This document shows positions 7,981 to 15,759 of a stretch of DNA of 64,000 bases, piece by piece (within the stretch, counting starts at the first letter, position 1; each line of letters begins with the position of its first letter). Made by a program: the position numbers and the translations under genes. Under the pieces are notes generated by a model that ran no database searches, was not told where the DNA came from, and worked only from the letters and a program-made list of their open reading frames with translations. Source of the DNA: Loktanella sp. 5RATIMAR09 (lineage in GTDB: Bacteria; Pseudomonadota; Alphaproteobacteria; Rhodobacterales; Rhodobacteraceae). Where the stretch lies: assembly GCF_001419985.1 (NCBI RefSeq), contig NZ_LJAL01000001.1, positions 186,001 through 250,000 on the forward strand, in the 5' to 3' direction.

Positions 7981-8820
7981 CTATTTCGAGAACATCACCG
8001 GCAGCTTGGCATCGCGAAGCAGGTGCCGCGTTGCGGCGCCGATCACGAAATCATAGGCCCGCGAATGACCGAATGCGCCTGTGGCGATCATATCCGCGCC
8101 CATCTCAAAGGCTTCATGCGCAAGGATATCGGGCACTTTTTCAGCATCTTTTTCCCGATGCACAATCTCGACACCGGGACCGTGCCGGCTCAGTGCGGTA
8201 GCAAGATCAATGGCGGCATGATCTGCCAGCGTGTTGCTAGGAGGTTTACCAACGCGCACAACACGCACACTTGCATCCGCACCAACCACGTTCATCATGT
8301 CATGTACCGCCCGTGTCGCCTCACGGGTATCGCTCCAGCCCAACAAGACAGTCTCGCCCAGCTTTTCGGCTGTGTAGTCGCGCGGAATAACAAGCACGGG
8401 GCGTCCGCACTCTTTGATCACCCGCTCTTGCAGGTTGTTGATCAGCGGCCGGTCTTCACCGTCCTCTTCTTGCGCCATCACGACCAGATCGACAAAGCGC
8501 GCATTGGTGATGATGCTATCGGCAAGAAAGCCGTTCTCGCTGCTGACTTGCCGCCACTCGGTGGGGAAATCTTCGGATTTTGCGAAGCTGTCGAAGATAT
8601 CTTTCACCTCTTTGGCGTGCGCCTTTTGGCTGGCAATAAAACTCTGATAGCTCACTTCGGGGATATGGACTGCAATGCCGGGGTAAACCACCAGCGATTC
8701 CGTAACAAAAAGCGCAATCACATGGGCATTGTCCCGCCGTGCAAGAACTGCGGCGGACCGCAACAGCTCTGCCGCCGAGGCTGTGCTGGTCAGGCAAACA
8801 AGGATGGTGCGCAGGGTCAT
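7981..8820 (-). CDS. Universal stress protein, tandem UspA domains
   Basis: 279 residues containing two UspA domains (about 1-147 and 155-279). The first begins MTLRTILVCLTS. The second ends with the nucleotide-binding type loop ATGAFGHSRAYDFVIGAATRHLL, which resembles the G-x2-G-x9-G(S/T) ATP-binding signature. Tandem USPs are cytosolic proteins induced by energy or oxygen limitation in many proteobacteria. The gene lies between the EEP gene and the Crp/Fnr regulator on the same strand as the latter. A TTGA-N6-TCAA dyad at 8937-8950 sits about 117 bp upstream of its start, suggesting oxygen-dependent control. Confidence 0.9.
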   Translation of the reverse strand: MTLRTILVCLTSTASAAELLRSAAVLARRDNAHVIALFVTESLVVYPGIAVHIPEVSYQSFIASQKAHAKEVKDIFDSFAKSEDFPTEWRQVSSENGFLADSIITNARFVDLVVMAQEEDGEDRPLINNLQERVIKECGRPVLVIPRDYTAEKLGETVLLGWSDTREATRAVHDMMNVVGADASVRVVRVGKPPSNTLADHAAIDLATALSRHGPGVEIVHREKDAEKVPDILAHEAFEMGADMIATGAFGHSRAYDFVIGAATRHLLRDAKLPVMFSK

Positions 8821-8936
8821 GAGATATCCTCCGGTTCAGCTGCCGCATCCGGAACATCCGGCGCGACAGGCTACGATGGTCTTTGCGACGCATTGATGCG
8901 TCACGACCTTTCTAGCGGGGCCAGTGCATCATGCTT

Positions 8937-8950
8937 TTGACATTGCTCAA
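8937..8950. promoter_or_regulatory. FNR/FixK-type box (TTGACATTGCTCAA)
   Basis: A TTGA-N6-TCAA dyad in the 226-bp gap between the tandem USP gene and the Crp/Fnr gene. It matches the FNR/FixK consensus TTGAT-N4-ATCAA at the outer four bases of each half. It is farther from the USP start (117 bp) than the other boxes in this cluster are from theirs. Confidence 0.5.
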
Positions 8951-9046
8951 TCGCGCAGGTCATGCGGCATCTGTTTCAATCGTGCAGAAAAAAACCGAGG
9001 TCCGCGCCCGTTTGCGCGGCCTCGGCAGTCATGGGGGAACGCGGGA

Positions 9047-9724
9047 CTAGTCGCTGTCGCCCTGCGCAATCGCACGCAAGGCGATCGGTTTGAGAATAAC
9101 AACAGTGTTCACATGGTCGATCGCAATGATCTGGGACTTGCGCAATTGGGTGAAAGTACGGCTGATGGTTTCGGTCGTGAGGCCCAGAAAATCCGCGATA
9201 TCGGCCCGCGTCATGGGCAGGGCGATTTGTGTAAACTCTCCTAGCGGTTCGCCGACGCGGGCCGAAAGCACCGTCAGGAAAGAGGCCAGCTTTTCAATCG
9301 ACGATTTGCGGCCCAACATCATGAAATGGTCCTGCATCCCGCTGATTTCGCGCAAAGCGGCCCGCAAAAGGCGCAGATGCAGTTCCGGATCACCCTTCGC
9401 GCTTTCAAGATCCGACCGTCGGTGCACGATCAATGTTGTCGGCACAAGCGCGTCGCAATCTGTGTGATAGCGCCCGTTACTGGGGAAACCAACAGTATCT
9501 CCGGGATACCCAAAGGCGATGACCTGCCGACGTCCGTCTTCCATGATCCGGGTCAGACGCAAAACCCCGCTGGCAACTTCGTAGATCAGGTCGGCAGTGT
9601 CATCTTCGAGGAACAGGTGCTTGCCCGGCTTGATCGTTATCGTCGCGTGTCGCGCGATGGATGATTTGCGGGCTGGAATGACGGCTGTGTCATCATTGAA
9701 ATTGGGCGAGGAGGTGACGTACAT
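9047..9724 (-). CDS. Crp/Fnr-family regulator (FixK/DNR-like, lacks Fe-S cysteines)
   Basis: 225 residues from the ATG at 9724 (AAGGA seven bases upstream); an ATG at 9778 would add 18 residues. The N-terminal half is a cyclic-nucleotide-binding-like beta-roll (GKHLFLEDDTADLIYEVASGVLRLTRI). The C-terminal half is a Crp-type HTH (MTRADIADFLGLTTETISRTFTQLRKS). The recognition helix keeps the E..SR pattern that FNR and FixK use to read TTGA. The four-cysteine iron-sulfur motif of true FNR is absent, so it is more like FixK/DNR/NnrR and probably not a direct Fe-S oxygen sensor. It is a good candidate to bind the TTGA-N6-TCAA boxes across 8.9-24 kb. Confidence 0.85.
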   Translation of the reverse strand: MYVTSSPNFNDDTAVIPARKSSIARHATITIKPGKHLFLEDDTADLIYEVASGVLRLTRIMEDGRRQVIAFGYPGDTVGFPSNGRYHTDCDALVPTTLIVHRRSDLESAKGDPELHLRLLRAALREISGMQDHFMMLGRKSSIEKLASFLTVLSARVGEPLGEFTQIALPMTRADIADFLGLTTETISRTFTQLRKSQIIAIDHVNTVVILKPIALRAIAQGDSD

Positions 9725-9790
9725 GGCAGCTTCCTTCTGTGCGATGCACGACACTTGCGCGGTCTTCGTATCGTCCATACCGGAGGTTGC

Positions 9791-9817
9791 GTATCAAATT
9801 GTATCAATTTGTATCAA
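9791..9817. promoter_or_regulatory. Three GTATCAA repeats at exact 10-bp spacing
   Basis: GTATCAA occurs at 9791, 9801 and 9811, so the copies lie on one face of the helix. The region separates the Crp/Fnr gene (minus) from the OmpR-type response regulator (plus, start 9889). OmpR-family regulators typically bind such head-to-tail repeats, so this is a candidate autoregulatory site of the adjacent regulator. It is not a TTGA dyad. Confidence 0.5.
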
Positions 9818-9888
9818 AGCCATAAATAGGCTATGTTCACTGGTGCCGAGCCCTTACTTTCCACTGTAGAAAGGAACGGAGGCCGTTC

Positions 9889-10659
9889 ATGAAAAATGCT
9901 GTCATCCTTGTCGTCGATGATGATCCAAAGATCAGGACCTTGCTGCGCCGGTGCTTTGAAGGCGAAGGCAGCGAGGTGTGTGAGGCGGGCGACAAGGCAG
10001 CCACGCTTCAGGCGCTTGCTGCGGGTCGGTTTGATCTGGTGACGCTGGATCTTGATCTGGGCACCGATGACGGTTTGGACGTGGCCAAGGCCATCCGCCA
10101 GACGTCCACTGTTCCGATCATCATGGTGACGGCAAAAAGTGATGTGATTGACCGCGTCGTCGGGCTTGAGATTGGTGCAGACGACTATATTTCAAAGCCG
10201 TTTCATCTGCGTGAAGTGATTGCGCGCGTCAAAACAATCTTGCGCCGGTCAAAACGCACGGCCCAGCCGGCAATGATGCCGCCCGATAGCCCGTGTTGGG
10301 TGTTCGACGATATGGTCGCCATACCTGCAGAGATGAAACTGTTGGACCGCAACCATGATCTGGTCGAACTCACGAGCGGCGAGTTTACGTTGCTAGAGGT
10401 CTTTTTGCGCCGCCCGAAACGCGTGCTGTCGCGCGAACAACTGATGGATCTGACAGGCGGGCAAAGCTATGCGCCGCTTGACCGCACCATCGACAACCAG
10501 ATTGCCCGCCTGCGCAAGAAGATTGAACGCAACCCCGCTTCACCACGGTTGATATCAACGATCCGCGGGATCGGATATTCGTTCACATGCGACGTCAGGG
10601 ACTGTGACAATCATCCACCATCGAACAGGGCGGACAACGCATTGGCAAGCTCTGACTGA
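9889..10659 (+). CDS. OmpR-family two-component response regulator
   Basis: 256 residues. Receiver domain at 1-120: acidic pocket VVDDD, phosphoacceptor D54 in TLDLDLG, the Thr in VTAKS and the Lys in ISKPFH. A trans_reg_C winged HTH occupies about 145-235 (LTSGEFTLLEVFLRRPKRVLSREQLMD ... DRTIDNQIARLRKKIE ... STIRGIGYSF). An unusual ~20-residue hydrophilic tail is encoded inside the 49-bp convergent overlap with the hybrid kinase. AGGAACGGAGG precedes the ATG. The convergent FixL-like kinase is its likely partner, and the GTATCAA repeats upstream are a likely site of action. Confidence 0.92.
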   Translation: MKNAVILVVDDDPKIRTLLRRCFEGEGSEVCEAGDKAATLQALAAGRFDLVTLDLDLGTDDGLDVAKAIRQTSTVPIIMVTAKSDVIDRVVGLEIGADDYISKPFHLREVIARVKTILRRSKRTAQPAMMPPDSPCWVFDDMVAIPAEMKLLDRNHDLVELTSGEFTLLEVFLRRPKRVLSREQLMDLTGGQSYAPLDRTIDNQIARLRKKIERNPASPRLISTIRGIGYSFTCDVRDCDNHPPSNRADNALASSD

Positions 10660-12140
10660 CGGTAGGGTTTGCGCAGAATTTGCAGGTTTGTGTCGGTGTT
10701 TTTGGCGTTCAGGATGTCTTTGCCATAGCCAGACGTCAGCAGAATACGGATGTTCGGATAGGTTGCCACGATATGCCGCGCAAGCGCGAGGCCATCCAGC
10801 TCCCCCGGCATTACAAGATCGGTAAATACCGCGTCGATCGTGTCTTTCTGACGCAGTATTTCGGCAGCATCATCGCCGGACCCGCATTCATCAACGACGT
10901 ATCCCAGCTCCCTGAGGCGCGCGACAGTCAGACGGCGCACTTGTGGGTTATCCTCAACCACCAAGACGGATTGCCCGCGCGCGGCATGGCGGCGGATGCT
11001 TTCTCCGGCGGTTTGGCGCAGGGCGGGGGCTTCACCCAAGATCGGAAAATACAACGCAACCGTCGTCCCAAGGCCAATTTCGCTGTAGATCGCGACATGC
11101 CCACCGCATTGCCGCACAAAGCCATAGACCATCGCAAGCCCAAGCCCGGTACCGCGCCCGATAGGTTTGGTCGTAAAGAACGGCTCGAACGCTTTTTGTT
11201 GCGTGTCCGGTCCCATGCCGATGCCGGTATCGGTCACAGAAATACGGACATAGTGGCCCTGTGCCACGTCAAGTTCTTGCGCCACATAGGTGTCATCTAT
11301 CAGGATGGTCTCTGTGCGGATAATCAACTTGCCGCCATCAGGCATCGCATCACGCGCGTTCAGCGCGATATTGATCAGGGCTGATTGCAACTGCGTTGTA
11401 TCGGCCAGAACAACAGGTAACGTATCGCCGCGCTCAAAGCTGATGTCGTACTGCGGATCAAAGGTGCGCCGGATCAGGACCGTGGCTGCATCACAGGCCT
11501 CATTCACGTCGATAGGGTCGCAATGCGTCATTGTCGTACGTGCAAATGCGCTGATCCCTGCAGTCAGTTCTGCACCCAAATGCGCCGCTTCGGCCGCATC
11601 GGACAGGATTGCCTGATTGTCCTCACCGTCGATCCTCGCCTCCAACAGTTCAAGATTGCCAATAATTACGGTCAGGATATTGCTGAAATCGTGACTGATC
11701 CCGCTCGTCATCTGACCGATCGCATCGACGCGGGCGGACCGCGCCAAGGCATCCTCGGCGGCCTTGCGTTTGCTAAGGTCGTGCAGGATCGCGATAAAAT
11801 AGGTCTGTCCTGCCTGCGCAGCCTGCCCGATGGACAAATGCAACGGAAAAGTGGTGCCATCGCGCCGCAGTCCTTCGACGGCCCGCCCCAATCCGATAAC
11901 CCGCGCAATGCCGGTATTGAGATAGTTTTCCATAAAGCCGTTATGCCGATCCGCAAGCGCCTGTGGCATCAGGATGTTCACGCTCTTGCCGATCAATTCC
12001 GCAGGATCATGGCCGAACAGACGCCCGACCGCAGGATTGGCCTGCATGATGATACCCTCGGCATCACTGACCAGAACCGCATCCGGCATTGCATCAAGCA
12101 GGGCCATGAATAAAAGCGCATCGCGTTGGTCATCGCTCAT
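10611..12140 (-). CDS. Hybrid histidine kinase with FixL-like haem PAS domain and C-terminal receiver
   Basis: 509 residues from the ATG at 12140 (AAGG upstream; a longer form from 12188 is possible). Order: PAS (about 15-125), HisKA with the phospho-His H150 in ISHDFSN, HATPase_c (NIALNARDAMPDGG, DTGIGM, GRGTGLGLAMVYG), and a receiver (VLVVEDN, TDLVMPG, KPY) in the last ~120 residues. The PAS block NILMPQALADRHNGFMENYL...VIGLGR closely resembles that of FixL. H66 aligns with the proximal haem ligand and R86 with the distal-pocket Arg of Bradyrhizobium FixL (recalled as His200 and Arg220). No membrane segment is visible. Oxygen or NO sensing is therefore inferred. It overlaps the response regulator tail to tail by 49 bp. 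Confidence 0.88.
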   Translation of the reverse strand: MSDDQRDALLFMALLDAMPDAVLVSDAEGIIMQANPAVGRLFGHDPAELIGKSVNILMPQALADRHNGFMENYLNTGIARVIGLGRAVEGLRRDGTTFPLHLSIGQAAQAGQTYFIAILHDLSKRKAAEDALARSARVDAIGQMTSGISHDFSNILTVIIGNLELLEARIDGEDNQAILSDAAEAAHLGAELTAGISAFARTTMTHCDPIDVNEACDAATVLIRRTFDPQYDISFERGDTLPVVLADTTQLQSALINIALNARDAMPDGGKLIIRTETILIDDTYVAQELDVAQGHYVRISVTDTGIGMGPDTQQKAFEPFFTTKPIGRGTGLGLAMVYGFVRQCGGHVAIYSEIGLGTTVALYFPILGEAPALRQTAGESIRRHAARGQSVLVVEDNPQVRRLTVARLRELGYVVDECGSGDDAAEILRQKDTIDAVFTDLVMPGELDGLALARHIVATYPNIRILLTSGYGKDILNAKNTDTNLQILRKPYRQSELANALSALFDGG

Positions 12141-12190
12141 CAAGGTCTGCCTTTTTACCATGAAGTGTGCAGCCAGAGTGCCCCCCATTA

Positions 12191-12204
12191 TTGAGATAAA
12201 TCAA
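12191..12204. promoter_or_regulatory. FNR/FixK-type box (TTGAGATAAATCAA)
   Basis: A TTGA-N6-TCAA dyad between the divergent hybrid kinase (start 12140) and the attachment-type gene (start 12258). It lies about 54 bp before each start, so it could serve either or both. Confidence 0.6.
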
Positions 12205-12257
12205 CTGCATCCCGCGCTGTGCCCGTAGATTGCCCGAAACTCACGGGAGAAACGGCG

Positions 12258-12695
12258 ATGAAACCACATAAAACGTGGATTGTACTGGCGGATTCCAAAC
12301 ACGTGCGGATTGCTGTAAATGATGGCCCCGGAAAGGGCATCTACGGCCGCAGCACCAAAGGGCTGGAAGCGCCGCCTGTCACCGAATTATCCGATGCTCC
12401 GGGCATGACCACCGCGCCCGTTGGGCCAAACCGTGGCAATATCTCTGACCCCGATTTCAAAGGGCTCGCGGCAGCGGCCTTTGCCGCTGACATTGTGTCC
12501 CATCTCGCGGCTGCGCTTGACCAAGACGAATTTGAACGCCTTGTTCTTGTGGCCTCGCCCGCCATGCTGGGTATCCTGCGCAAATCGCTGACGCCGAAAG
12601 TCAAATCTGCTTTGCGCGCCGAGCTGCCCAAAGACCTGACACATATCCCGCTGACGGAACTTCCTGATCATCTGAGTGAAATCATGCTGGTTTAG
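12258..12695 (+). CDS. Host-attachment-type protein (Host_attach/baeRF-like)
   Basis: 145 residues from the ATG at 12258 (GGAGA upstream; the frame is open upstream without a better start). KTWIVLADSKHVRIAVNDGPGKGIYG at the N-terminus and ERLVLVASPAMLGILRKSLTPKVKSALRAELPKDLTHIPLTELPDHL at the C-terminus match the family annotated as host attachment protein, related to archaeal release-factor-like domains. The name comes from an Agrobacterium gene linked to plant attachment; the biochemical role is unknown. An FNR-type box 54 bp upstream places it in the stress regulon. Confidence 0.72.
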   Translation: MKPHKTWIVLADSKHVRIAVNDGPGKGIYGRSTKGLEAPPVTELSDAPGMTTAPVGPNRGNISDPDFKGLAAAAFAADIVSHLAAALDQDEFERLVLVASPAMLGILRKSLTPKVKSALRAELPKDLTHIPLTELPDHLSEIMLV

Positions 12696-12735
12696 GCAAC
12701 AACCCCGCACCCGTTTCAAGCGCGCGCCATCAAAG

Positions 12736-12749
12736 TTGACACATATCAA
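12736..12749 (+). promoter_or_regulatory. FNR/FixK-type box (TTGACACATATCAA)
   Basis: A TTGA-N6-TCAA dyad 60 bp before the phasin start, a spacing compatible with class II activation. The only gene it can plausibly serve is the phasin downstream. Confidence 0.6.
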
Positions 12750-12808
12750 CGCCGTTTTCGCCGTGATGCGCTAGAATCCATGCAGCAAGCAAACAAGGGG
12801 GACCTATA

Positions 12809-13171
12809 ATGTCGAAATCACAGAAAGAGACTGCCGCCGACGATACACTGCTGACAATGGGTAAGGCATGGATGAAGCAATTCGAAGATGCGGGCCTCTA
12901 TCCCTTGGGGCTGATGCATACCGGATGGTTTGACAAGGTTGCAGAAATCAACACCGAGGTTGCAAATTTTATCGCCGACCGGATCCGCGAAGATGCCAAA
13001 ACCCAAAGCGAACTGATGAAGTGCAAGTCCGCCGAGGAATTGCAGAAAGTGCAGATGACTTTCCTGGAAAAAACCTATGCCCAATACACCCTTGAGACAG
13101 GCAAGCTGATCAAGATGGGCATGGATATGATGCCGGTCGTCGAGGGCCAGACCAAGCACACCCCCGTCTAG
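12809..13171 (+). CDS. Phasin-family protein
   Basis: 120 residues, highly helical and amphipathic throughout (KTQSELMKCKSAEELQKVQMTFLEKTYAQYTLETGKLIKMG), with no signal peptide or membrane segment. This is the Phasin_2 pattern: small proteins coating polyhydroxyalkanoate granules or acting as stress-related chaperones. AAGGGGG precedes the start. The FNR-type box 60 bp upstream suggests induction under low oxygen, when reductant storage as polyester is favoured. No PHA synthase is in the window. Confidence 0.75.
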   Translation: MSKSQKETAADDTLLTMGKAWMKQFEDAGLYPLGLMHTGWFDKVAEINTEVANFIADRIREDAKTQSELMKCKSAEELQKVQMTFLEKTYAQYTLETGKLIKMGMDMMPVVEGQTKHTPV

Positions 13172-13260
13172 ACGAAATTCGTAGCCAGCAGAGCGAAATT
13201 TGCTCCGTCCAGTTAGACTGGGCGGGGCTATTTCCGCGAGGATCTGGCCCGCGCACCTGC

Positions 13261-14142
13261 CTAGAGCTTGTTCAACGGCACTTTGAGCATCTCGTTGCCG
13301 TCCTGATCTTTCGGCACTTCGCCCGCACGCATGTTGACCTGTAGCGATGGAATGATCAGGCGCGGCATATCCAGCGTCGCATCGCGTTCTGTGCGGAATT
13401 TGATGAACTCGTCGCGCGTCTTGCCGCGTCCTACGTGGATATTATGGGCCTTTTCCTCGGCAACAGTGGTTTCCCACTTAATATCGCGGCCATCGGGGCC
13501 GTAATCATGGCACATGAAAAGACGCATATCATCGGGCAGGGCCAGCACCTTTTGGATGCTGTCATAAAGCGTGCCCGCATCACCACCGGGGAAATCGGCA
13601 CGTGCGGATCCGCCATCGGGCATAAAGAGCGTGTCACCGACAAAGCAGGCATCACCGATCACATGCACCATACAAGCAGGCGTATGCCCCGGCGTGGCAA
13701 TGACAAAGGCCTGCATATTGCCGATCTGATAGGTGTCGCCTTCCTTGAACAAGGCATCAAACTGCGATCCGTCGCGCTGGAATTCCGTGCCTGCATTAAA
13801 GATCTTGCCAAAGGTGTCTTGCACCACGGTGATCTTTTCACCCACACCGATTTTGCCACCCAGTTTGTCCTGGATATAGGGCGCCGCGCTCAGATGGTCG
13901 GCATGGACATGGGTCTCGATGATCCAATCCAGTTTCAGGTCACGCCGCTCGACTTCTGCGATCAGCGCATCGGCGTTGTCATAGGTCAGACGGCCTGCGG
14001 CATAGTCGATGTCCAGAACGCTATCAATGATGGCACAATGATCACCGTCAGGTTCCGACACGACATAGCTGATCGTATTTGTCGCCGCGTCAAAGAAGGG
14101 CGAAACATGGGGTTTGATCGTCATATCAACAGGATAAGTCAT
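13261..14142 (-). CDS. MBL-fold hydrolase, persulfide dioxygenase-like (Blh/ETHE1 type)
   Basis: 293 residues. The metallo-beta-lactamase metal motif THVHADHL is followed by the second-shell motif TPGHTPACMVHVIGDACFVGDTLF and a C-terminal His (FMCHDYGPDG). The spacing and the long C-terminal stretch with IKFRTERDATLDMPRLIIPSLQVN are typical of Blh/SdoA-type non-haem iron persulfide dioxygenases, which oxidise glutathione persulfide to sulfite in sulfide detoxification. The BigR repressor and sulfur-transferase partners usually seen with blh are not adjacent. An exact FNR box lies 60 bp upstream of its start. Confidence 0.8.
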   Translation of the reverse strand: MTYPVDMTIKPHVSPFFDAATNTISYVVSEPDGDHCAIIDSVLDIDYAAGRLTYDNADALIAEVERRDLKLDWIIETHVHADHLSAAPYIQDKLGGKIGVGEKITVVQDTFGKIFNAGTEFQRDGSQFDALFKEGDTYQIGNMQAFVIATPGHTPACMVHVIGDACFVGDTLFMPDGGSARADFPGGDAGTLYDSIQKVLALPDDMRLFMCHDYGPDGRDIKWETTVAEEKAHNIHVGRGKTRDEFIKFRTERDATLDMPRLIIPSLQVNMRAGEVPKDQDGNEMLKVPLNKL

Positions 14143-14201
14143 CAGTTTCTCCTCATAAATACATTACGATATTGGAATATATAGATGGCTCATTGCCTTC
14201 A

Positions 14202-14215
14202 TTGATCGAAATCAA
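14202..14215 (-). promoter_or_regulatory. Exact FNR/FixK box (TTGATCGAAATCAA)
   Basis: A perfect TTGAT-N4-ATCAA located 60 bp upstream of the persulfide-dioxygenase-like start and 3 bp beyond the stop of the DksA-like gene on the same strand. Confidence 0.7.
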
Positions 14216-14217
14216 TC

Positions 14218-14532
14218 CTACCCCATACATTTGCGGCAGGTGACGGCGTAGGGCACGGCATCCAGACGCTCGGGGGAAATGTCATCACCGCATTCGGCGC
14301 AAATGCCATAAGTGCCTTTCGCAATCCGTTTCAGCGCATCGTTCAAAAGCCCCACCTCTTTTTGATTGCTCAGGCCAAGGCTGCTCAGCACTTCGTCGTC
14401 TTCAAGATCAATGGCCTGATCCTCGAGATCGGCAGGAAGGGGCTGATCAAGATCGTCGGAAATCTTCCGCATATGTGCGGTCAACTCTGCAATCCGGCCT
14501 TCGATCTTTGCTTTGCGTTCTTCAAGTTTCAC
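14218..14532 (-). CDS. DksA/TraR-family zinc-finger protein
   Basis: 104 residues. The N-terminal ~45 residues form an acidic helical region (IAELTAHMRKISDDLDQPL), followed by the DksA-type zinc finger C-x2-C...C-x2-C (YGICAECGDDISPERLDAVPYAVTCRKC). The family binds the RNA polymerase secondary channel and tunes transcription together with ppGpp. It is shorter than canonical DksA (about 150), as in TraR-like stress paralogues. It lies upstream of the MBL gene on the same strand and divergent from the DUF2267 gene, with the exact FNR box at 14625-14638 between them. Confidence 0.85.
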   Translation of the reverse strand: MKLEERKAKIEGRIAELTAHMRKISDDLDQPLPADLEDQAIDLEDDEVLSSLGLSNQKEVGLLNDALKRIAKGTYGICAECGDDISPERLDAVPYAVTCRKCMG

Positions 14533-14624
14533 CTGCCTATCCTTCCATTGCTACAGGGTCAGGCGGACGAATTCCGCCGCCAACCAAGACCCCCCAGCTA
14601 TGTCAGCTTCGCCTTCGCAGTGCT

Positions 14625-14638
14625 TTGATTTTGATCAA
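14625..14638. promoter_or_regulatory. Exact FNR/FixK box (TTGATTTTGATCAA)
   Basis: A perfect TTGAT-N4-ATCAA between divergent dksA-like and DUF2267 genes, 59 bp before the DUF2267 start and 93 bp before the DksA-like start. The same 14-mer recurs at 21620. Confidence 0.7.
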
Positions 14639-14696
14639 TTCCGGCCCGGTGCTATGCGCTACCACTTGCGCAGGAACCTGATGGAAAGGAATTGTG

Positions 14697-15125
14697 ATGG
14701 GCCGGATGATCCATGTCTTTGAACGCACCACCCATGAGGCGCATGAATGGGTGAACGATCTGGCCGGACGCACCGGCTGGACCAACGAACGCGAGGTCCT
14801 GCGCTTGCTGCGGACCGTACTTACCAAAATTCGCGATCATCTTCCGGTCGATGAAATGGCACAGTTTTCAGCGCAACTCCCGATGCTTGTGCGCGGCATG
14901 TTCTTTGAAGGCTGGCAGCCAAAACTGACGCCGGTTCAGGAACGCCACGCCGCGGATTTCATCGCAGCGGTCGATGCGCAGGTCGGCGATGTGATCGACT
15001 ATCAGGGATCAAAAGACATCAAGGCCGTTTTTAACGTGATCAATGCCCATATTTCGCGTGGCGAGGTAGAAGATGTTCGCGCATGCCTGCCACAGGAGCT
15101 GCGCGATTTGTGGCCCGTACCATAG
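14697..15125 (+). CDS. DUF2267 family protein
   Basis: 142 residues from the ATG at 14697, with GGAAAGGA eight bases upstream. The sequence begins MGRMIHVFERTTHEAHEWVNDLAGRTGWTNEREVLRLLRTVLTKIRDHLPVDEMAQF, the usual DUF2267 opening, and includes the LPMLVRGMFFEGW core. These small helical cytosolic proteins have no established function and are often found next to stress genes. An exact FNR box 59 bp upstream supports low-oxygen induction. Confidence 0.8.
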   Translation: MGRMIHVFERTTHEAHEWVNDLAGRTGWTNEREVLRLLRTVLTKIRDHLPVDEMAQFSAQLPMLVRGMFFEGWQPKLTPVQERHAADFIAAVDAQVGDVIDYQGSKDIKAVFNVINAHISRGEVEDVRACLPQELRDLWPVP

Positions 15126-15145
15126 GGCGGCCGCACTCATTCCAT

Positions 15146-15754
15146 TCACCCCACCCGTGCGGCAACCCATGGCAGCGCCTGCGGCAAGAGCGCCTCAAGC
15201 GCCGCTTGGAAGCTGCGTGCAATTGTGTCGGCCTGATCATTGGCAACCGGAAACACCGTAGCAAAGCGCTGCGTGCCCAAAACCCTTTGGTCGCGGTCGC
15301 GCAACACAGTCAGCTCAAACGACACCCGCGCCACAAAACGGCCATCTGTTTGCCGGTCAACGCCGAAAGCATCCATGCGCGTCAGCAGCACCGCATCGGG
15401 CACAGGCCCCGCCCCTTGTGCGCCCACAAAGCCGATCTGCCCACTGGATGCGATTGACTGGATCATCACCGTCTGGAACATCTTCGGTACAGTATCGGCC
15501 CAGCGTGCATCGGGCAGGTAGGTCACAGAGAGCGGATCCTGCTTGATCAATATCCGGTCAGTGGCAATCGCGGCAGGGGCGCTTGGCTCAAGCACAAGCA
15601 GCGTCCGCGATGAGCGCCTTGTCTGAGTTGCGATGCTGACAGGCTGCAAAGCATAGGTATCGCGCGGGGTGGCCGCATCATTAAGAACGCCGAGTGCCGT
15701 GCAGCCCGGCAAGGCAAGTGTCGCCAACATAAAGGTCCGTCTTGTCAGGGTCAT
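15146..15754 (-). CDS. ABC-type transport auxiliary lipoprotein (PqiC/DUF330-like)
   Basis: 202 residues. A lipoprotein signal peptide ends in LALPGC (Cys18), so the protein should be lipid-anchored facing the periplasm. The mature part fits the ABC_trans_aux family (TYALQPVS..., LVLEPSAPAAIATDRILIKQDPLSVTYLPDARWAD), which accompanies MCE lipid transporters and links inner- and outer-membrane parts. It is the last gene of the four-gene Mla-like operon and starts 5 bp after the MCE stop. Confidence 0.82.
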   Translation of the reverse strand: MTLTRRTFMLATLALPGCTALGVLNDAATPRDTYALQPVSIATQTRRSSRTLLVLEPSAPAAIATDRILIKQDPLSVTYLPDARWADTVPKMFQTVMIQSIASSGQIGFVGAQGAGPVPDAVLLTRMDAFGVDRQTDGRFVARVSFELTVLRDRDQRVLGTQRFATVFPVANDQADTIARSFQAALEALLPQALPWVAARVG

Positions 15755-15759
15755 CGGTC

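Noticed and set aside
9047..9778. Classical FNR with a [4Fe-4S] cluster
   Set aside because: Only one or two isolated Cys are present; the four-cysteine motif is missing.
9791..9817. A small CRISPR-like or iteron origin array
   Set aside because: Seven-base units at 10-bp spacing leave no spacers, and no rep or cas gene is near; a regulator site is more likely.
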